A DNA stretch of 64,000 nucleotides from an uncultured Tenacibaculum sp. (lineage in GTDB: Bacteria; Bacteroidota; Bacteroidia; Flavobacteriales; Flavobacteriaceae). The translations under genes and the position numbers were made by a program. Every line of letters starts with the position of its first letter. The first letter of the stretch is position 1. Shown piece by piece: positions 52,201 through 60,902 of the stretch. The stretch lies in contig NZ_CANMAX010000003.1 in NCBI RefSeq assembly GCF_947495995.1, forward strand, positions 496,001 to 560,000. Reading direction: 5' to 3'. The notes beneath the pieces were generated by a model that worked only from the letters and a program-made list of their open reading frames with translations, had not been told where the DNA came from and made no database searches.

Positions 52201-52965
52201 TTAAATATTACGTTTTTTAAACCAAGCTTCAAGTGTATTGTTAAACTCTTCAGGATGTTCCATCATAGGAGCATGTCCACATTTATCAACCCAGAATAAA
52301 TCACTGTCTGGTAAAAGTCTATGGAAATCTTCTGCTACATCTGGCGGAGTTACAGTATCGTTTTTACCCCAAATTAAGCATGTTGGTTGTTGCATGTTAG
52401 GTAAGTCGTTTGCCATGTTATGACGAACAGCACTTTTTGCAATAGCTAATGTTTTAACTAATGTATTTCTATCATTAATTACGTCGTATACTTGATCAAC
52501 AAGTTCTTCTGTAGCTATTGATTTGTCATAAAAAACTTCCTGAGTTTTTGTGCGTACAAATCCTTTGTCTCCTCTTCTAGGATAATTATTTCCCATTGAG
52601 TTTTCATACAATCCAGAACTACCTGTTAGTACCAGAGCAGAAACATCTTGAGGATAATGTTTGATGTAATAAAGAGCGATATGTCCACCAAGTGAATTAC
52701 CTAAAAGCACAACGTCTTTCAATTGTTTAAATTCAATAAAATCGTGTAAAAACTTAGCAAGATTCTTAACATTTGTCTTTAAAATAGGTAATGTGTAAAG
52801 TGGAAGTTCTGGTATTAGAACTTGATACCCTATTTTAGAAAAATGATCAAATGTATTGTCAAAATTACTTAATGCTCCCATTAAACCGTGTAAAACGATA
52901 ATAGGCCTTCCTTCACCAGCTTCCGCGTAAGTAAATTTATCTTCTTTCTTTAAAAAATCAGTCAT
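52201..52965 (-). CDS. Alpha/beta hydrolase
   Basis: 254 residues, a complete minimal alpha/beta hydrolase: IVLHGLMGALSNF oxyanion-side HG motif, nucleophile elbow VLLGNSLGGHIALYY (G-N-S-L-G-G), acid in LIWGKNDTVTPPD and catalytic His in DKCGHAPMMEHPEEF. A good promoter (TTG-N20-TATTTTTG) is on the strand upstream. Substrate unknown. It is the first gene of the hydrolase-engB-rluA operon, divergent from mraZ. Confidence 0.92.
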   Translation of the reverse strand: MTDFLKKEDKFTYAEAGEGRPIIVLHGLMGALSNFDNTFDHFSKIGYQVLIPELPLYTLPILKTNVKNLAKFLHDFIEFKQLKDVVLLGNSLGGHIALYYIKHYPQDVSALVLTGSSGLYENSMGNNYPRRGDKGFVRTKTQEVFYDKSIATEELVDQVYDVINDRNTLVKTLAIAKSAVRHNMANDLPNMQQPTCLIWGKNDTVTPPDVAEDFHRLLPDSDLFWVDKCGHAPMMEHPEEFNNTLEAWFKKRNI

Positions 52966-52986
52966 TAGCTAACATTTGGCTAACCG

Positions 52987-53017
52987 CAAAAATAAACCTT
53001 TTTTGTTATATGTCAAT
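52987..53017 (-). promoter_or_regulatory. Promoter of the hydrolase-engB operon
   Basis: Minus-strand TTGACA-like element (TTG at 53015-53017) followed after 20 bases by TATTTTTG (52987-52994), a full match to the Bacteroidota TTG-N~20-TAnnTTTG promoter. The ATG lies 22 bases on at 52965. Confidence 0.7.
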
Positions 53018-53074
53018 TTCTTTTTTGAAGAGGCCTCTTTTACGGGGTTAATCATAAGTTTTTTAGGTAATTGG

Positions 53075-53130
53075 GTGTAAAGTGGTGTAAGTTATTAACA
53101 ATGTGGTAAAAAGTGGTAAAAAGTGGTAAA
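53075..53130 (+). promoter_or_regulatory. MraZ operator repeat array
   Basis: Three exact GTGGTAAA units (53103-53110, 53113-53120, 53123-53130), each 10 bp apart, so they face the same side of the helix; a further GTGGTGTAA unit lies at 53082-53090 and GTGTAAA at 53075. MraZ proteins bind direct repeats about 10 bp apart ahead of their own operon (TGGGN in E. coli, AAAGTGK in mycoplasmas), and this array ends 7 bp before the -7 box, at the place of the missing -33 element. Confidence 0.85.
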
Positions 53131-53137
53131 TATTTTA

Positions 53138-53145
53138 TACTTTTG
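53138..53145 (+). promoter_or_regulatory. -7 box of the dcw cluster promoter
   Basis: TACTTTTG is a perfect TAnnTTTG match 20 bases before the GTG start of mraZ. No TTG at the expected -33 position; instead the GTGGTAAA repeats occupy it. Confidence 0.65.
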
Positions 53146-53165
53146 AATATTACTATATAGTTTTT

Positions 53166-53627
53166 GTGATAAATCTTATTGGAACATATGAGTGTAAAGC
53201 TGATGCCAAAGGTAGGCTTATGCTAGCTTCTAGTCTAAAGAAGCAGCTATCTCCTGTGTTGCAAGAAGGTTTTGTGATTAAACGTTCTGTGTTTCAGTCT
53301 TGTTTGGAGTTGTATCCAATGCAAGAGTGGAATGTTATGATGAGTAAAATCAATAAGCTGAATCGTTTTGTGAAGAAAAATAATGACTTCATAAGGAGGT
53401 TTACAGCAGGAGTGAAGATGGTTGAGGTTGATGCTACTGGTAGGATTTTGATTCCAAAAGATCTGTGTGCTTTTGCAGAAATAAAAAAAGAAGTGGTGCT
53501 TTCTAGTGCGGTGAATATCGTTGAGATATGGGATAAGGAAAATTATGAGAAGGTTATTGAAGATTCAGCTGAAGATTTTGGTGATTTAGCTGAAGCGGTA
53601 ATGGGAAATATAGAGTTAGATGAATAA
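53166..53627 (+). CDS. mraZ: Transcriptional regulator MraZ
   Basis: 153 residues with two SpoVT-AbrB-like half domains marked by DAKGRL (residues 13-18) and DATGRILIP, the MraZ signature. It starts at GTG (53166): NLIGTYECKADAKGR begins exactly as in other MraZ proteins. Forms ring-shaped oligomers that bind direct repeats and repress the dcw operon. The operator-like repeats upstream (53075-53130) fit autoregulation. Overlaps rsmH by 8 bases. Confidence 0.97.
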   Translation: MINLIGTYECKADAKGRLMLASSLKKQLSPVLQEGFVIKRSVFQSCLELYPMQEWNVMMSKINKLNRFVKKNNDFIRRFTAGVKMVEVDATGRILIPKDLCAFAEIKKEVVLSSAVNIVEIWDKENYEKVIEDSAEDFGDLAEAVMGNIELDE

Positions 53628-54519
53628 TTATCACGAATCGGTGTTGTTGAAAGAGAGTGTTGATGCTCTTGATGTAAAGGAAGATGGAGTTTATGTGGAT
53701 GTTACTTTCGGTGGAGGTGGTCATTCAAAAGAGATTTTGAAACGTTTAGGTCCGAATGGTAGATTGTTTGGGTTTGATCAAGATGATGATGCGAGAAGAA
53801 ATATTATTGAAGATGATCGTTTTGTGTTGATTGAAGAAAATTTTAGATACATATCTCGTTTTTTAAGATTTCACGGAGTAAAAAAGGTTGATGGTGTTTT
53901 GGCTGATTTAGGTGTTTCTTCTCATCAGTTTGATGAAGCGGAAAGAGGTTTTTCAATTCGTTTTGATGGTGAGTTAGATATGAGGATGAATCAAAATGCG
54001 AAAGTTTCAGCAAAAGAAGTAATTAATGATTTTGAAGAGTCTAAGTTAGCGGATATTCTTTTTTATTATGGTGAGCTTAGAAATGCAAGAGCGATAGCGA
54101 AAACAATAGTTGCTGCAAGAGCGGAAAAAAGAATTGAAACAAGTTTTGAGTTAAAAGAGGTGTTGAAGCGTTTTTTACCTAAAATGAAAGAGCATAAAAT
54201 CTTAGCTCAGATTTATCAGGCAATTCGTATAGAGGTAAATGAGGAGTTAGAGGTGTTAAAGGAGTTTTTAAATCAAATGCCTCAATTATTGAATGACGAT
54301 GGTCGTTTAAGTGTTATCTCTTATCACTCATTAGAAGATCGTTTGGTGAAAAGGTTTATAAGAACAGGTTTGTTCGAAGGTGAACCAGAAAAGGATTTTT
54401 ATGGGAATATAAGTGTGCCGTTAAAGAAAGTTGGGAAATTGATAGTGCCAACGAGTGAAGAAATAGTGGTGAATAATAGAGCGAGAAGTGCGAAATTAAG
54501 AATAGCAACAAAAGCATAA
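53620..54519 (+). CDS. rsmH: 16S rRNA (cytosine1402-N4)-methyltransferase RsmH
   Basis: 299 residues, the usual length. YHESVLLKESVDAL, VDVTFGGGGHSKEIL (SAM-binding), GFDQDDDARRN, DGVLADLGVSSHQFD, then LMNQ-type ERGFSIRFDGELDMRMNQ and ISYHSLEDRLVKRFI are all the family blocks. Methylates C1402 of 16S rRNA in the small subunit. Start overlaps mraZ (ATGAATAA). Confidence 0.98.
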   Translation: MNNYHESVLLKESVDALDVKEDGVYVDVTFGGGGHSKEILKRLGPNGRLFGFDQDDDARRNIIEDDRFVLIEENFRYISRFLRFHGVKKVDGVLADLGVSSHQFDEAERGFSIRFDGELDMRMNQNAKVSAKEVINDFEESKLADILFYYGELRNARAIAKTIVAARAEKRIETSFELKEVLKRFLPKMKEHKILAQIYQAIRIEVNEELEVLKEFLNQMPQLLNDDGRLSVISYHSLEDRLVKRFIRTGLFEGEPEKDFYGNISVPLKKVGKLIVPTSEEIVVNNRARSAKLRIATKA

Positions 54520-54520
54520 A

Positions 54521-54841
54521 ATGAAAGAAGGATCGGGAGTTTATGATTTGTTAAGAGGGAGTTTTTTAACTGATGATTCTGCGGCTAAAAATTGGAGAGT
54601 GATCATTTTTGTGGTCGGACTCTTATTAATAATGATATGGAGTGCGCATTCAATAGATGAAAAAGTGGTGAAGATAGCTGAGTTGAATAAGGTGAAACGA
54701 GAGTTGCGAGCGGAGTATGTTGATACAAGTACGATTCTGATGCGGATGAAGTTAGAAAGTGCAATACGAAAAAAAGTTATACCAACAGGTTTGGAACCGG
54801 CGCAAGAGCCGCCTCAAAAAATAAAAGTAATAATTAAATAA
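54521..54841 (+). CDS. ftsL: FtsL-like division protein
   Basis: 106 residues: short N terminus, one transmembrane helix (VIIFVVGLLLIMIWSAHSI, about residues 27-45) and a C-terminal periplasmic heptad-rich helix. GVYDLLRGSFLTDDSAAKNW before the helix is typical of the Bacteroidota FtsL-like family. Size, location between rsmH and ftsI, and topology all fit FtsL, the FtsQLB complex member. Only one base separates it from rsmH. Confidence 0.85.
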   Translation: MKEGSGVYDLLRGSFLTDDSAAKNWRVIIFVVGLLLIMIWSAHSIDEKVVKIAELNKVKRELRAEYVDTSTILMRMKLESAIRKKVIPTGLEPAQEPPQKIKVIIK

Positions 54842-54854
54842 AAGATAAGGGGAG

Positions 54855-56870
54855 TTGTCAGTAATTAAGAAAAGCATATTAAACAAGTTGTACGTAGTTG
54901 CGGTGTTGATGTCGCTTTTTTTGTTGGTTATAGGAGGTAAGGTTTTTGAATTGCAATATCTAGATGGTGAGCGATACAAAAAGATGGCTTTAGAATCTAC
55001 GATAAAAAATGATACCATAGCGGCAAATAGAGGGAATGTGTATGCTTCTGATGGAAATCTTTTAGCTACTTCTGTATCGAATTATACTATTCGAATGGAT
55101 CCTGTTGCGGTAAGAGAAAAGGATTTTGAGAAACATATAGCAGGTTTAACAGAATCGTTGTCAAAAATGTTAGGTAAAACACCGCAGTATTATGAAAAGA
55201 AAATCCGTGATGCTAGAGGTAGAAAGAATAGATATCTTTTAATCGCAAGAAATTTAGGTTATAACGATTATGCGAAGATGAAGAGTTTTCCGATGTTTAA
55301 TCTTGGTGTGTATCGTGGTGGTTTTATTGCAGAGCAAAGAACTGTTCGAGAGCATCCGATAGGTAGAATTGCTGAACGAACTGTAGGGTATAGTGATCAT
55401 CGTGGTGGAGCTGGTATTGAGGGTGCTTTTTCAGATTATATGAAAGGTGATAATGGATGGAGAGTGAAACAAAAAATAGCTAAAGGTCAATGGAAACCTT
55501 TACGAGATATTAATGAAAAGGAGCCGGAAGATGGTAAGGATGTGATTACAACTATAGATGTAAATATTCAAGATATAACTCACTATGCACTTTTAAAGCA
55601 GTTGGAGTATTTTGAAGCAGATCATGGTTGTGCTGTAGTTATGGAAGCTTCAACTGGAGAGATTAAAGCAATTTCAAATTTAGGAAGAACTTCTAAAGGA
55701 AAATATTACGAAAAAAGAAATTACGCTGTTTGGGAAAGTCATGAGCCTGGATCGACATTTAAGTTGGCGAGTTTAATGGCTGCTTTGGAGGATAATGTTG
55801 TAGATACTGCAGATGTAATCGATACTGAAAAAGGAAGAATATTTATTAATAATAGAAAGGTAGAAGATAGTAATCATGAAGGTTATGGAGAAATATCTTT
55901 AGCTAGAGTTTTTGAAGTTTCTTCAAATATCGGAATTGTAAAAGCGATCCAGAAAAACTACGATCACAATCCGAATAAATTTATAAAAAGAATAAAACAG
56001 TTTGGTTTAGATCAGCAAACTGGAGTAAAGATTGTTGGGGAAGGTAAACCTATTATTCCACTACCAAAAACAAATAGATGGAGCCCGATTGCTTTAGAAT
56101 GGATGGCTTGGGGTTATGGAGTTTCTTTAACGCCTTTGCAAACATTAATGTTCTATAATGGTGTGGCAAATAATGGTGAATTGGTAAAGCCAAGATTTGT
56201 TAAGGAGCTACGAACTGGAGGTAAAACTGTTGAGAAGTTTGATAAGGTTGTCCTAAAAGAGAGAATTGCTAAACAGATAACAATTAATAAGGTGAAAAAG
56301 ATTATGGAGAATGTGGTTAAAAAAGGAACTGCAGAAGAAATTTATTCTCCAAACTTTTCAATGGCAGGAAAAACAGGTACAGCAAAAAAATGGATTCCAA
56401 GAAAGAAGAATAGTAAAGGAGAATATGAAGGAGGTTACTATTCGAATAAGAAGTATGTTGCTTCTTTCGCTGGTTTCTTCCCTGTAGATAAACCTAAATA
56501 TTCTTGTATCGTCGTGATTCACGAACCAGATCCTTTAAAAGGATATTATGGAGCAAAAGTTGCGGCTCCAGTATTTAAAGAAATTGCACATAAAATTTAT
56601 ACATCAACTCCATCAAGTGTACAGCGAGTGACAGACTCTGTAGTTGCAGCATCTATAAATAAAGATTACAACAGGTATTATGATGTAATCAATAAATATA
56701 AAACAATAATGCCAAAAGTAGTTGGAATGTCTGCTATGGATGCGATTTCAATTTTGGAAAATATGGGATTGAAGGTTCAGGTAAATGGAGTTGGAAAAGT
56801 AACAGAGCAATCGATTAATAAAGGAGTAAAAGTTCGTAAAGGAACTACGATATATTTAAAACTATCATAA
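54855..56870 (+). CDS. ftsI: Division transpeptidase FtsI (PBP3) with PASTA tail
   Basis: 671 residues. One N-terminal helix, then a pedestal domain. The transpeptidase domain has SxxK as EPGSTFKLASLM (Ser-Thr-Phe-Lys), SxN as VSSNIGIVK and KTG as AGKTGTAKK. A C-terminal PASTA-like domain (MPKVVGMSAMDAISILENMGLKVQV...KGTTIYLKLS) is typical for the Bacteroidota type. The TTG start at 54855 is chosen because SVIKKSILNKLYVV matches the usual N terminus and no ATG is closer than residue 19. Cross-links septal peptidoglycan. Confidence 0.97.
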   Translation: MSVIKKSILNKLYVVAVLMSLFLLVIGGKVFELQYLDGERYKKMALESTIKNDTIAANRGNVYASDGNLLATSVSNYTIRMDPVAVREKDFEKHIAGLTESLSKMLGKTPQYYEKKIRDARGRKNRYLLIARNLGYNDYAKMKSFPMFNLGVYRGGFIAEQRTVREHPIGRIAERTVGYSDHRGGAGIEGAFSDYMKGDNGWRVKQKIAKGQWKPLRDINEKEPEDGKDVITTIDVNIQDITHYALLKQLEYFEADHGCAVVMEASTGEIKAISNLGRTSKGKYYEKRNYAVWESHEPGSTFKLASLMAALEDNVVDTADVIDTEKGRIFINNRKVEDSNHEGYGEISLARVFEVSSNIGIVKAIQKNYDHNPNKFIKRIKQFGLDQQTGVKIVGEGKPIIPLPKTNRWSPIALEWMAWGYGVSLTPLQTLMFYNGVANNGELVKPRFVKELRTGGKTVEKFDKVVLKERIAKQITINKVKKIMENVVKKGTAEEIYSPNFSMAGKTGTAKKWIPRKKNSKGEYEGGYYSNKKYVASFAGFFPVDKPKYSCIVVIHEPDPLKGYYGAKVAAPVFKEIAHKIYTSTPSSVQRVTDSVVAASINKDYNRYYDVINKYKTIMPKVVGMSAMDAISILENMGLKVQVNGVGKVTEQSINKGVKVRKGTTIYLKLS

Positions 56871-58334
56871 TTGAGAATAGTAAAAGACATATTATATAAA
56901 GTTGGAGTGAATTCAATATTTGGTGACACAAATGTTGAAGTTGCTAATGTGGTTTTTGATAGTAGAGATGTTGTTGAAAATGATTTGTTTGTTGCGCAAA
57001 GAGGTGTTACGGTTGATGGGCATCAGTATATAGATAAAGCGATAGGTTTAGGAGCAAAAGTTATCGTTTGTGAAGATGTCCCGGAAGAGAAAAAAGAAGG
57101 TGTGACATATGTTGAGGTTGATGATAGTAACAAGGCTTTAGCAAATATTGCTTCTAATTATTATGGTAATCCTTCAGAAAAATTAAAGTTAATAGGGGTT
57201 ACAGGTACTAACGGAAAAACAACTGTAACTACGTTGTTGTATCAGTTGTTTAAAAAGTTAGGTTATTGTTCTGGATTGTTGTCTACAGTCAAAATAATGG
57301 TGGATACAATTGAGTATAAAGCCACGCACACGACACCAAATTCACTTGCTATAAATAAGTATTTGGCTGAAATGGTAGATCAGGGTGTTGAGTTTTGTTT
57401 TATGGAAGTGAGTTCTCATGGAATCCATCAAAAACGAATTGAAGGTTTAGTTTTTGAAGGTGGAGTATTTACGAATTTATCTCATGATCATTTAGATTAT
57501 CATAACTCATTTGCAGAATATCGTGATGTGAAAAAATCGTTTTTCGATGGTTTGAGTAAAAATGCATTTGCTTTAACAAATATTGACGATAAGAACGGAA
57601 ACATAATGCTTCAGAATACAAAAGCAAGTAAAAGATCTTATGCGCTTAAAACGCTTGGAGATTTTAAAGCGAAAATCTTAGAGAAAAGTTTTTCGGGTTC
57701 ATTAATTACAATTAATGGAACTGAGGTATGGACGAAGTTAATAGGTGATTTTAACGCTTATAATCTTCTAGCAATTTACGGTGTTAGTGAATTGTTAGAT
57801 CTTGATAAAATGGAAGTTTTACGAGGAATTAGTGAGTTACAAAGCGTAAGTGGTCGTTTCGAATACTTGGTTTCTAAAGATAAGGTTACGGCAATTGTAG
57901 ATTATGCGCATACACCAGATGCATTAAAAAATGTTTTAGAAACTATTAATAATGTAAGAACGGGTAACGAGCAAGTAATTACTGTAGTTGGTTGTGGTGG
58001 AGATCGTGATAAAACGAAACGTCCAAAAATGGCTAACATAGCTTCTTTGTTAAGTTCTCAAGCTATATTTACTTCAGATAATCCAAGAACGGAAGATCCA
58101 CAGGTAATTATTGATGAAATGGAAACTGGAGTTACTGCTGAAAATTATAGAAAAACAATTTCAATCGTAGATAGAAAACAGGCAATTAAAACAGCTTGTA
58201 AGCTGGCGCAATCAGGAGATATTATTCTTATTGCCGGAAAAGGACATGAAAATTATCAAGAAATAAATGGTGAAAGACATCATTTTGATGATTTAGAGGA
58301 AGTGAAACAGTGCTTTAATCAATTAAAAATATAA
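56871..58334 (+). CDS. murE: UDP-MurNAc-tripeptide ligase MurE
   Basis: 487 residues. N domain VKDILYKVGVNSIFGDTN, DSRDVVENDLFVAQRG; central ATP loop GVTGTNGKTTVTTLL; substrate/Mg motifs EVSSHGIHQKRI, FTNLSHDHLDYHNS; C-terminal VVGCGGDRDKTKRPKM, SDNPRTEDP, the D-N-P-R/D-x-x-x motif that marks diaminopimelate as the added amino acid. TTG start directly follows the ftsI stop. Adds the third residue of the stem peptide; DNPRTEDP supports meso-DAP. Confidence 0.97.
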   Translation: MRIVKDILYKVGVNSIFGDTNVEVANVVFDSRDVVENDLFVAQRGVTVDGHQYIDKAIGLGAKVIVCEDVPEEKKEGVTYVEVDDSNKALANIASNYYGNPSEKLKLIGVTGTNGKTTVTTLLYQLFKKLGYCSGLLSTVKIMVDTIEYKATHTTPNSLAINKYLAEMVDQGVEFCFMEVSSHGIHQKRIEGLVFEGGVFTNLSHDHLDYHNSFAEYRDVKKSFFDGLSKNAFALTNIDDKNGNIMLQNTKASKRSYALKTLGDFKAKILEKSFSGSLITINGTEVWTKLIGDFNAYNLLAIYGVSELLDLDKMEVLRGISELQSVSGRFEYLVSKDKVTAIVDYAHTPDALKNVLETINNVRTGNEQVITVVGCGGDRDKTKRPKMANIASLLSSQAIFTSDNPRTEDPQVIIDEMETGVTAENYRKTISIVDRKQAIKTACKLAQSGDIILIAGKGHENYQEINGERHHFDDLEEVKQCFNQLKI

Positions 58335-58337
58335 AGA

Positions 58338-59564
58338 ATGTTGTATTATTTATTTCAGTATTTAGAAAACGAATTTAATCTTACAGGAGCGAGTGTATTT
58401 CAGTTTATTACATTTCGTTCTGCTGCAGCATTTATATTGTCTTTATTAATTTCTACCATTTTCGGAAAAAGAATTATCAATTTCTTAAGAAGACAACAAG
58501 TTGGTGAAAGTATTAGAGATTTAGGTCTAGATGGACAAATGCAAAAAAGCGGTACGCCTACAATGGGTGGTGTCATCATCATCATGGCAACATTAATTCC
58601 GGTATTATTGTTAGCTAAGCTTGAAAATATTTATGTAATCATCTTATTGATTACAACTGTTTGGATGGGATTCATTGGGTTTGCTGATGATTATATAAAA
58701 GTCTTCAAAAAAGATAAGGCAGGATTAAAAGGAATTTTTAAAGTTTTTGGTCAAGTTGGATTAGGGCTTATAGTTGGAGCGATTTTATACTTCAATGATG
58801 ATGTAACTATAAAAGAGCAATTGCCACAAGAGCAACAAGTAGTTATGGAGAATGGTAAGAAGAAAGTGTTTAGTGAGGCGCATAAGTCAACTAAAACTAC
58901 TGTTCCGTTCTTAAAAGATAACGAATTAGACTATGCTAAAGCTTTAAGTTTCTTAGGTGAAGGTTATGAAAAATACGCATGGTTAATTTTTATTCCAATA
59001 GTAGTTTTTATTGTTACTGGAGTTTCTAACGGAGCAAATTTAACAGATGGAATCGATGGTTTAGCGGCAGGTTCTTCTGCTATTATGGTAGTAACTCTGG
59101 CGATTTTCACTTGGGTTTCTGGTAATATCATTTTTGCCGATTATTTAGATGTAATGTATATCCCAAATTCTGGAGAAATGACAGTCTTTGTGGCTGCTTT
59201 TGCAGGAGCGTTAATTGGATTTCTATGGTATAATACATATCCAGCTCAGGTTTTCATGGGAGATACAGGAAGTTTAACAATTGGTGGAATTATCGCTGTA
59301 ATAGCTATTGCAATTAGAAAAGAATTATTACTGCCTTTGCTTGCAGGAATCTTTGTTGCTGAGAATTTATCTGTGATTTTACAGGTATCGTATTTCAAGT
59401 ATACAAAAAAGAAATATGGAGAAGGAAGACGGATTTTTAAAATGTCTCCTTTACATCATCATTATCAAAAGTTGAATTATCACGAGAGTAAAATTGTAAC
59501 ACGTTTTTGGATTGTTGGAATTTTACTAGCAGTATTCACTATAGTAACGCTTAAGTTAAGATAA
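58338..59564 (+). CDS. mraY: Phospho-MurNAc-pentapeptide transferase MraY
   Basis: 408 residues with 10-11 helices. [24 protein letters not shown] (catalytic Asp-Asp), [13 protein letters not shown], and [11 protein letters not shown] (nucleophile Asp-type motif) are all seen, ending PLHHHYQK. Between helices there is a long insertion of about 60 residues ([16 protein letters not shown] to EGYEKYAW) as in Bacteroidota MraY. Makes lipid I at the inner membrane. The ORF ends at 59564 where murD starts. Confidence 0.97.
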   Translation: MLYYLFQYLENEFNLTGASVFQFITFRSAAAFILSLLISTIFGKRIINFLRRQQVGESIRDLGLDGQMQKSGTPTMGGVIIIMATLIPVLLLAKLENIYVIILLITTVWMGFIGFADDYIKVFKKDKAGLKGIFKVFGQVGLGLIVGAILYFNDDVTIKEQLPQEQQVVMENGKKKVFSEAHKSTKTTVPFLKDNELDYAKALSFLGEGYEKYAWLIFIPIVVFIVTGVSNGANLTDGIDGLAAGSSAIMVVTLAIFTWVSGNIIFADYLDVMYIPNSGEMTVFVAAFAGALIGFLWYNTYPAQVFMGDTGSLTIGGIIAVIAIAIRKELLLPLLAGIFVAENLSVILQVSYFKYTKKKYGEGRRIFKMSPLHHHYQKLNYHESKIVTRFWIVGILLAVFTIVTLKLR

Positions 59565-60898
59565 TGAAAAGACTAGTTGTTTTAGGTGGAGGAGAAAGTG
59601 GAGTAGGTGCAGCTATTCTAGGAAAGAAAAAAGGATTTGATGTTTTTGTTTCAGATAAAGGAGTAATTACAGAAGAATACAAGAAAGTTCTTGAACATTA
59701 TAAAATAAAGTTTGAAGAAAATCAGCATACAGAAAGTGAAATTTTTAATGCTGATGTAGTAATGAAAAGTCCTGGTATTCCAGATAAGGTAGCTTTAATT
59801 CAAAGTTTACTAGCTAAAGGAATAAAAGTGATTTCTGAAATTGAGTTTGCTGGAGAATTTACCAATGCAAGTTTAGTTGGAATTACAGGTTCTAATGGAA
59901 AAACAACAACAACAATGTTAACGCATCATATTTTAAAAAGTGCGAACCTAAATGTTGGAGTTGCTGGAAATATCGGAGATAGTTTTGCGAAACAAGTAGC
60001 AAATGAAAGTTATGAGAATTATGTCTTAGAGTTGAGTAGTTTTCAGCTTGATGGAATCGAAGAGTTTCGTTGTCATATTGCAATGATTACGAATATTACT
60101 CCAGATCATCTCGATAGATATGATTATGATTTTAATAAATATATCGCTTCAAAGTTCAGAATAATAAAGAATCAAACAGAAGATGATTTTTTGATTTATG
60201 ATGCAGATGACGAAGTGATTACAAGTTGGTTGGATAAACATCCTGTTCAATCAAAATTAGTTCCATTTTCAATAGAGAAAGAATTGGAACACGGAGCATT
60301 TTTTAAGGATGATGAAATAATAATTAGAATAAACGAAGAGGAATTTAGAATGGATAAATCTTATTTAACAATACAAGGAAAGCACAATACAAAAAACGCA
60401 ATGGCATCTATGTTGGCATCAAAATTATTACAAGTTCGTAATAATACGATATCAGAAAGTATGTCGAATTTTGAAGGTGCTGAACATCGTTTAGAAAGAG
60501 TCGTGAAGATTGAAGGAGTAACATATATCAACGATAGTAAAGCAACAAATGTTAATGCTACATTTTATGCTTTAGAATGTATGGATAATCCAACGGTTTG
60601 GATTGTAGGTGGAGTAGATAAAGGGAACGATTATACAGATTTATTGCCTTTAGTTAGAGAAAAGGTGAAAGGTATTGTTTGTTTAGGTTTAGATAACGAA
60701 AAGATTATAAATACGTTCCAAAATGTAGTTGACATTATAGTAGAAACAGCTGGAGCAGATGAAGCAGTAAAAGTTGCGCACAAGATTGCTCAAAAAGGAG
60801 ATTCAGTTTTATTGTCTCCTGCATGTGCGAGTTTCGATTTATTTGATAATTACGAAGACAGAGGGCGACAATTTAAAAACGCAGTAAGAAGCTTATAA
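59564..60898 (+). CDS. murD: UDP-MurNAc-L-alanine:D-glutamate ligase MurD
   Basis: 444 residues. VLGGGESGVGAAILGKKKG at the N terminus, ATP loop GITGSNGKTTTTMLT, ELSSFQLDGIEEF, MITNITPDHLDRYDY, AEHRLERVVKIEGVTYINDSKATN and the GGVDKGNDY and ACASFDLFDNYEDRG motifs. One-base overlap (TAATG) with mraY. Adds D-glutamate to the peptidoglycan precursor. Confidence 0.98.
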   Translation: MKRLVVLGGGESGVGAAILGKKKGFDVFVSDKGVITEEYKKVLEHYKIKFEENQHTESEIFNADVVMKSPGIPDKVALIQSLLAKGIKVISEIEFAGEFTNASLVGITGSNGKTTTTMLTHHILKSANLNVGVAGNIGDSFAKQVANESYENYVLELSSFQLDGIEEFRCHIAMITNITPDHLDRYDYDFNKYIASKFRIIKNQTEDDFLIYDADDEVITSWLDKHPVQSKLVPFSIEKELEHGAFFKDDEIIIRINEEEFRMDKSYLTIQGKHNTKNAMASMLASKLLQVRNNTISESMSNFEGAEHRLERVVKIEGVTYINDSKATNVNATFYALECMDNPTVWIVGGVDKGNDYTDLLPLVREKVKGIVCLGLDNEKIINTFQNVVDIIVETAGADEAVKVAHKIAQKGDSVLLSPACASFDLFDNYEDRGRQFKNAVRSL

Positions 60899-60902
60899 AA
60901 TA

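Noticed and set aside
54752-55018. Minus-strand frame of 88 codons opposite ftsL/ftsI.
   Set aside because: Overlaps two essential plus-strand genes with clear motifs; translation reads like random Tyr/Phe-rich text.
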